Below, one piece after another: positions 4,771 through 7,443 of a stretch of 7,443 nt of DNA. The stretch is from positions 1-7,443 of the forward strand of contig URTG01000084.1 in the NCBI GenBank assembly GCA_900550705.1. Reading direction: 5' to 3'. Both the position numbers and the translations under genes were made by a program. Source of the DNA: an uncultured Eubacteriales bacterium (GTDB lineage: Bacteria > Bacillota > Clostridia > Oscillospirales > Oscillospiraceae). The notes under the pieces are model-generated. The model did not search any database and was not told the DNA's origin. It saw nothing but the letters and a program-made list of their open reading frames with translations. The number at the start of each line of letters is the position of its first letter. The stretch's first letter is position 1.

Positions 4771-7443
4771 ATGAATTTAAGCCGTAAATGGCTCAACGAA
4801 TTTGTCACCGTTGATGCCAGCGATAAAGATTTTGCGGAGGCCATGACCCTGTCCGGCTCCAAGGTGGAGGTTACCGAGGATCTGGGGGCCGAGATCTCCA
4901 ACATCGTGGTGGGCCGCATCCTGTCCATGGAGCGCCACCCCGACTCCGACCATATGTGGGTGTGCCAGCTGGATGTGGGCAAGGACGAGCCCCTTCAGAT
5001 CGTCACCGGTGCGTGGAATGTCCACGTGGGCGATCTGGTACCCGCCGCCCTGCACAAGTCCACCCTGCCCGGCGGCAAGAAGATCGAGAAGGGCAAGCTG
5101 CGGGGCGTGGTGTCCAACGGCATGATGTGCGGCCTGAGCGAGCTGGGCCTGGACGAGCGTGACTTCCCCTACGCCGCCATCACCGCTGCCGCCCTGCTGA
5201 ACGACTACCACCCCATCGACCCCGCCAAGCCCTCCATCCCCGCCGACATCAAGCCCGGGGACAAGATCTACGGCCCCGTGGTGTGCGCCAAAATGCTGGA
5301 GGTCATGCCGCTGGAAAACGGCACCTTCCACACCTGCGCCGACATCGGCAATGCCACGGTCTGCCCCGATACGGTATGTGCCAACCTCCACGAGGGCGAT
5401 CTGGTGGCTTACAACACCAAAACAGACAGCTACTGCACCCTGGCCGACCTCCACGCCGAGCAGAAGGAGTTCCCCCACTGCATCCCCTACGGCATCTTCA
5501 TCCTCCGCGAGGACTGCAAGCCCGGGGACGACATCAAGCCCATCATCAACGCCGACGACCACGTGGTAGAGTTTGAGATCACCCCCAACCGCCCCGACTG
5601 CCTGTCCATGATCGGTCTGGCCCGGGAGGCCGCCGCCACCTTCGACCGGCCCCTGCGCCTGCACCAGCCCGAGGTGAAGGGCGGCGCGGACGGAAACCTG
5701 ATGGAGCTGCTGGACGTGGAGACCCCTGCCGCCGACCTGGTGCCCCGTTACACCGCCCGGATGGTGCGCAACGTGAAGATCGCCCCCTCCCCCAAGTGGA
5801 TGCGGGAGCGGCTGCGCAGCATGGGCGTGCGCCCCATCAACAACATCGTGGACATCACCAACTACGTCATGCTGGAGTACGGCCAGCCCATGCACGCCTT
5901 TGACTACCGCTATGTGAAGGGCGGCAAGATCATCGTCCGCCGGGCGGAGGAGGGCGAAAAGCTGACCACTCTGGACGGCAAGGAGCACGTTCTGAACGCC
6001 AACCACCTGGTCATCGCCGACGAGACCCGGGCCGTGGGTCTGGCGGGCATCATGGGCGGCGAGAACTCCGAAATCGTCGCCGACACCGCAGATGTGGTGT
6101 TCGAGTCCGCCAACTTCGACGGCACCTGTATCCGCAAGGGCGCTCTGGCCCTGGGTATGCGCACCGAGGCCAGTGCCAAATTCGAAAAGGGTCTGGATCC
6201 CATGAACACCCTGCCCGCCGTGGATCGGGCCTGCGAGCTGGTGGAGCTGCTGGGCGCCGGCGAAGTGGTGGACGGCGTCATCGACATCCTGAACTTCGTT
6301 CCCCACCCCACCGTTCTCCCCCTGGAGCCGGAAAAGATCAACGCCCTGCTGGGCACCGATGTGTCCCGGGAGGAGATGGTCCGCATTCTGGAGAAGCTGG
6401 ACTTCCAGGTGGACGGCGACCAGGTCACCGTGCCCTCCTGGCGCAGCGACGTGCTGCGGATGAACGATCTGGCGGAGGAGGTCGCCCGGTTCCACGGCTA
6501 CAACCAGATTCCCTGCACGCTGATGCGGGGTCAGACCACCCAGGGCGGTTATTCCAAGACCCAGCAGCTGGAGCAGCGCTTGGGCGCACTGTGCCGCGCC
6601 TGCGGTTATGATGAAATCATCACCTATTCTTTCATTTCTCCCACGTACTACGATAAAATCCGTTGGGCTGCCGATGATACCCGCCGGGAGAGCTTTAAGA
6701 TTCTGAACCCCTTGGGCGAGGATACCTCCATCATGCGCACCACCACGCTGCCGTCTATGCTGGAGATTCTGACCCGGAACTGGAACTATCGGAACAAGAC
6801 CGCAAAGCTGTATGAGCTGGGCCGCATCTATCTGCCCGGCGGGGAAGATGGCTTGGCAAAGGAACCGAAGATTCTGTCCATGGGCGCTTACGGCGAGGAT
6901 ATGGATTTCTTCGCAATGAAGGGCGTCATTGAGGAGATTCTGGACGATATCCGCGCAGAGGACGTGCATTACGAAACCTGCAGCGACAATCCCTCTTATC
7001 ACCCCGGCCGCTGCGCAACCGTGTGGGTGGGCGATACCTACGTGGGCGTGTTCGGTCAGATTCACCCTCTGACTGCGGACAACTACGGTGTGGACGGTGA
7101 GCTGTACTGCGCGGAACTGCGCTTTGACGCACTGTTCGGTGCAATGGGCGCTGACCCCGAGTACGTGCCCCTGCCCAAGTTCCCCTCCATCAGCCGTGAC
7201 ATTGCTGTGGTCTGCGGAAAGGAAATCACCGTGGGCAAGCTGGAGGCTGCAATCCGCAAGGGCGCGAAGGGCTTGCTGAAAGAAGTGACGCTGTTCGACG
7301 TGTATGCCGGTCCCGGCGTACCGGAGGGCAAGAAGAGCGTTGCATTCAATCTGATGCTCCGCGCCGATGACCGGTCTCTCACCGGTGAAGAGGCAGACGA
7401 AGACCTGCAGAGCATTCTGAAAACTTTGGAAACCGACTGCGGC
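4771..7443 (+). CDS. pheT: Phenylalanyl-tRNA synthetase beta subunit (3' end outside window), with an unusual insert
   Basis: The beta subunit, which binds tRNA and edits mischarged Tyr-tRNA-Phe. The window holds 891 codons with no stop. The family usually has about 800 residues, so this copy is about 100 longer. Domains: N-terminal MNLSRKWLNEF; EMAPII-like tRNA-binding OB fold (about 39-130); an insert (about 134-238); then GIFILREDCKPGDDI (241-255) and VEFEITPNRPDCLS, where the normal alignment resumes. The B3/B4 editing region follows (about 270-500, with INNIVDITNYVMLEYGQPMHAFD from 356), then B5 (about 515-580), the catalytic-like core (about 590-795) and the FDX-ACB anticodon-binding domain (about 800-891). 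The C-terminus must be only a few residues away. No frameshift is visible across the insert. Codons from about residue 605 onward are less G/C-ending than before. Co-transcribed with pheS. Confidence 0.96.
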   Translation, partial: MNLSRKWLNEFVTVDASDKDFAEAMTLSGSKVEVTEDLGAEISNIVVGRILSMERHPDSDHMWVCQLDVGKDEPLQIVTGAWNVHVGDLVPAALHKSTLPGGKKIEKGKLRGVVSNGMMCGLSELGLDERDFPYAAITAAALLNDYHPIDPAKPSIPADIKPGDKIYGPVVCAKMLEVMPLENGTFHTCADIGNATVCPDTVCANLHEGDLVAYNTKTDSYCTLADLHAEQKEFPHCIPYGIFILREDCKPGDDIKPIINADDHVVEFEITPNRPDCLSMIGLAREAAATFDRPLRLHQPEVKGGADGNLMELLDVETPAADLVPRYTARMVRNVKIAPSPKWMRERLRSMGVRPINNIVDITNYVMLEYGQPMHAFDYRYVKGGKIIVRRAEEGEKLTTLDGKEHVLNANHLVIADETRAVGLAGIMGGENSEIVADTADVVFESANFDGTCIRKGALALGMRTEASAKFEKGLDPMNTLPAVDRACELVELLGAGEVVDGVIDILNFVPHPTVLPLEPEKINALLGTDVSREEMVRILEKLDFQVDGDQVTVPSWRSDVLRMNDLAEEVARFHGYNQIPCTLMRGQTTQGGYSKTQQLEQRLGALCRACGYDEIITYSFISPTYYDKIRWAADDTRRESFKILNPLGEDTSIMRTTTLPSMLEILTRNWNYRNKTAKLYELGRIYLPGGEDGLAKEPKILSMGAYGEDMDFFAMKGVIEEILDDIRAEDVHYETCSDNPSYHPGRCATVWVGDTYVGVFGQIHPLTADNYGVDGELYCAELRFDALFGAMGADPEYVPLPKFPSISRDIAVVCGKEITVGKLEAAIRKGAKGLLKEVTLFDVYAGPGVPEGKKSVAFNLMLRADDRSLTGEEADEDLQSILKTLETDCG
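5170..5487 (+). other. Extra ~100-residue segment within PheT, possible second OB-like copy
   Basis: Residues about 134-239 lie between ELGLDERDFP and GIFIL, where typical PheT proteins have only about 15 residues. The segment is in frame and uses the same GC-rich codons as its surroundings. Aligned by eye to the first OB fold, residues 166-189 follow 42-65 without a gap: Ile166/Ile42, Val170-Val171/Val46-Val47, Cys189/Cys65. NLHEGDLV (205-212) matches NVHVGDLV (83-90). It holds six cysteines (172, 189, 198, 203, 222, 237). This is a suggested degenerate duplication, not a proven one; an unrelated insert is possible. Confidence 0.55.

Noticed and set aside
4777..7065. 762-codon minus-strand open frame opposite pheT
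   Set aside because: The product is a His/Gly/Val/Ala-rich shadow of pheT codons with no family motif, and pheT is clearly the real gene.

Overview
The window looks like a high-GC member of the Clostridia, most likely the Oscillospiraceae (Flavonifractor / Oscillibacter / Lawsonibacter-like). The reasons are a phenylalanine T-box leader (a Firmicutes regulatory device), consensus sigma-A promoters, a YtvI-type AI-2E family membrane protein, a membrane-anchored parvulin of the kind common in that family, and strongly G/C-ending codons. The genus is an inference.

Layout. Positions 3-92 are the AT-rich 3' end of an unidentified + strand reading frame, followed at once by a strong hairpin terminator (106-151) that can serve both strands. 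The minus strand carries a membrane-anchored peptidyl-prolyl isomerase (1740 to 166), read from a sigma-A promoter with a 17-bp spacer at 1808-1836. Divergent from it, on the plus strand, is an AI-2E family / YtvI-like multispanning membrane protein (1987-3147), with a weak terminator behind it. Next come a perfect inverted repeat overlapping an extended -10 promoter (3206-3234) and a full phenylalanine T-box leader (about 3241-3481). These are followed by pheS (3539-4564), a 139-bp palindromic MITE/REP-like element (4584-4722), and pheT (4771 to beyond the window end).

How the genes work together. pheS and pheT encode the two subunits of phenylalanyl-tRNA synthetase. The T-box should let transcription continue into both when uncharged tRNA-Phe accumulates. 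The isomerase and the YtvI-like protein are separate envelope genes with no visible functional link to the synthetase.

The content is mostly housekeeping, and I see no defence system, CRISPR array or complete mobile element with its own transposase. The most unusual points are these. PheT has about 100 extra residues after its tRNA-binding OB domain, and the insert resembles a degenerate, cysteine-rich second OB copy. A hairpin-rich repeat separates pheS from pheT. Codon usage changes within pheT. A promoter -35 lies inside a perfect 12-bp inverted repeat. The isomerase seems to have two tandem parvulin domains, the first without catalytic histidines.
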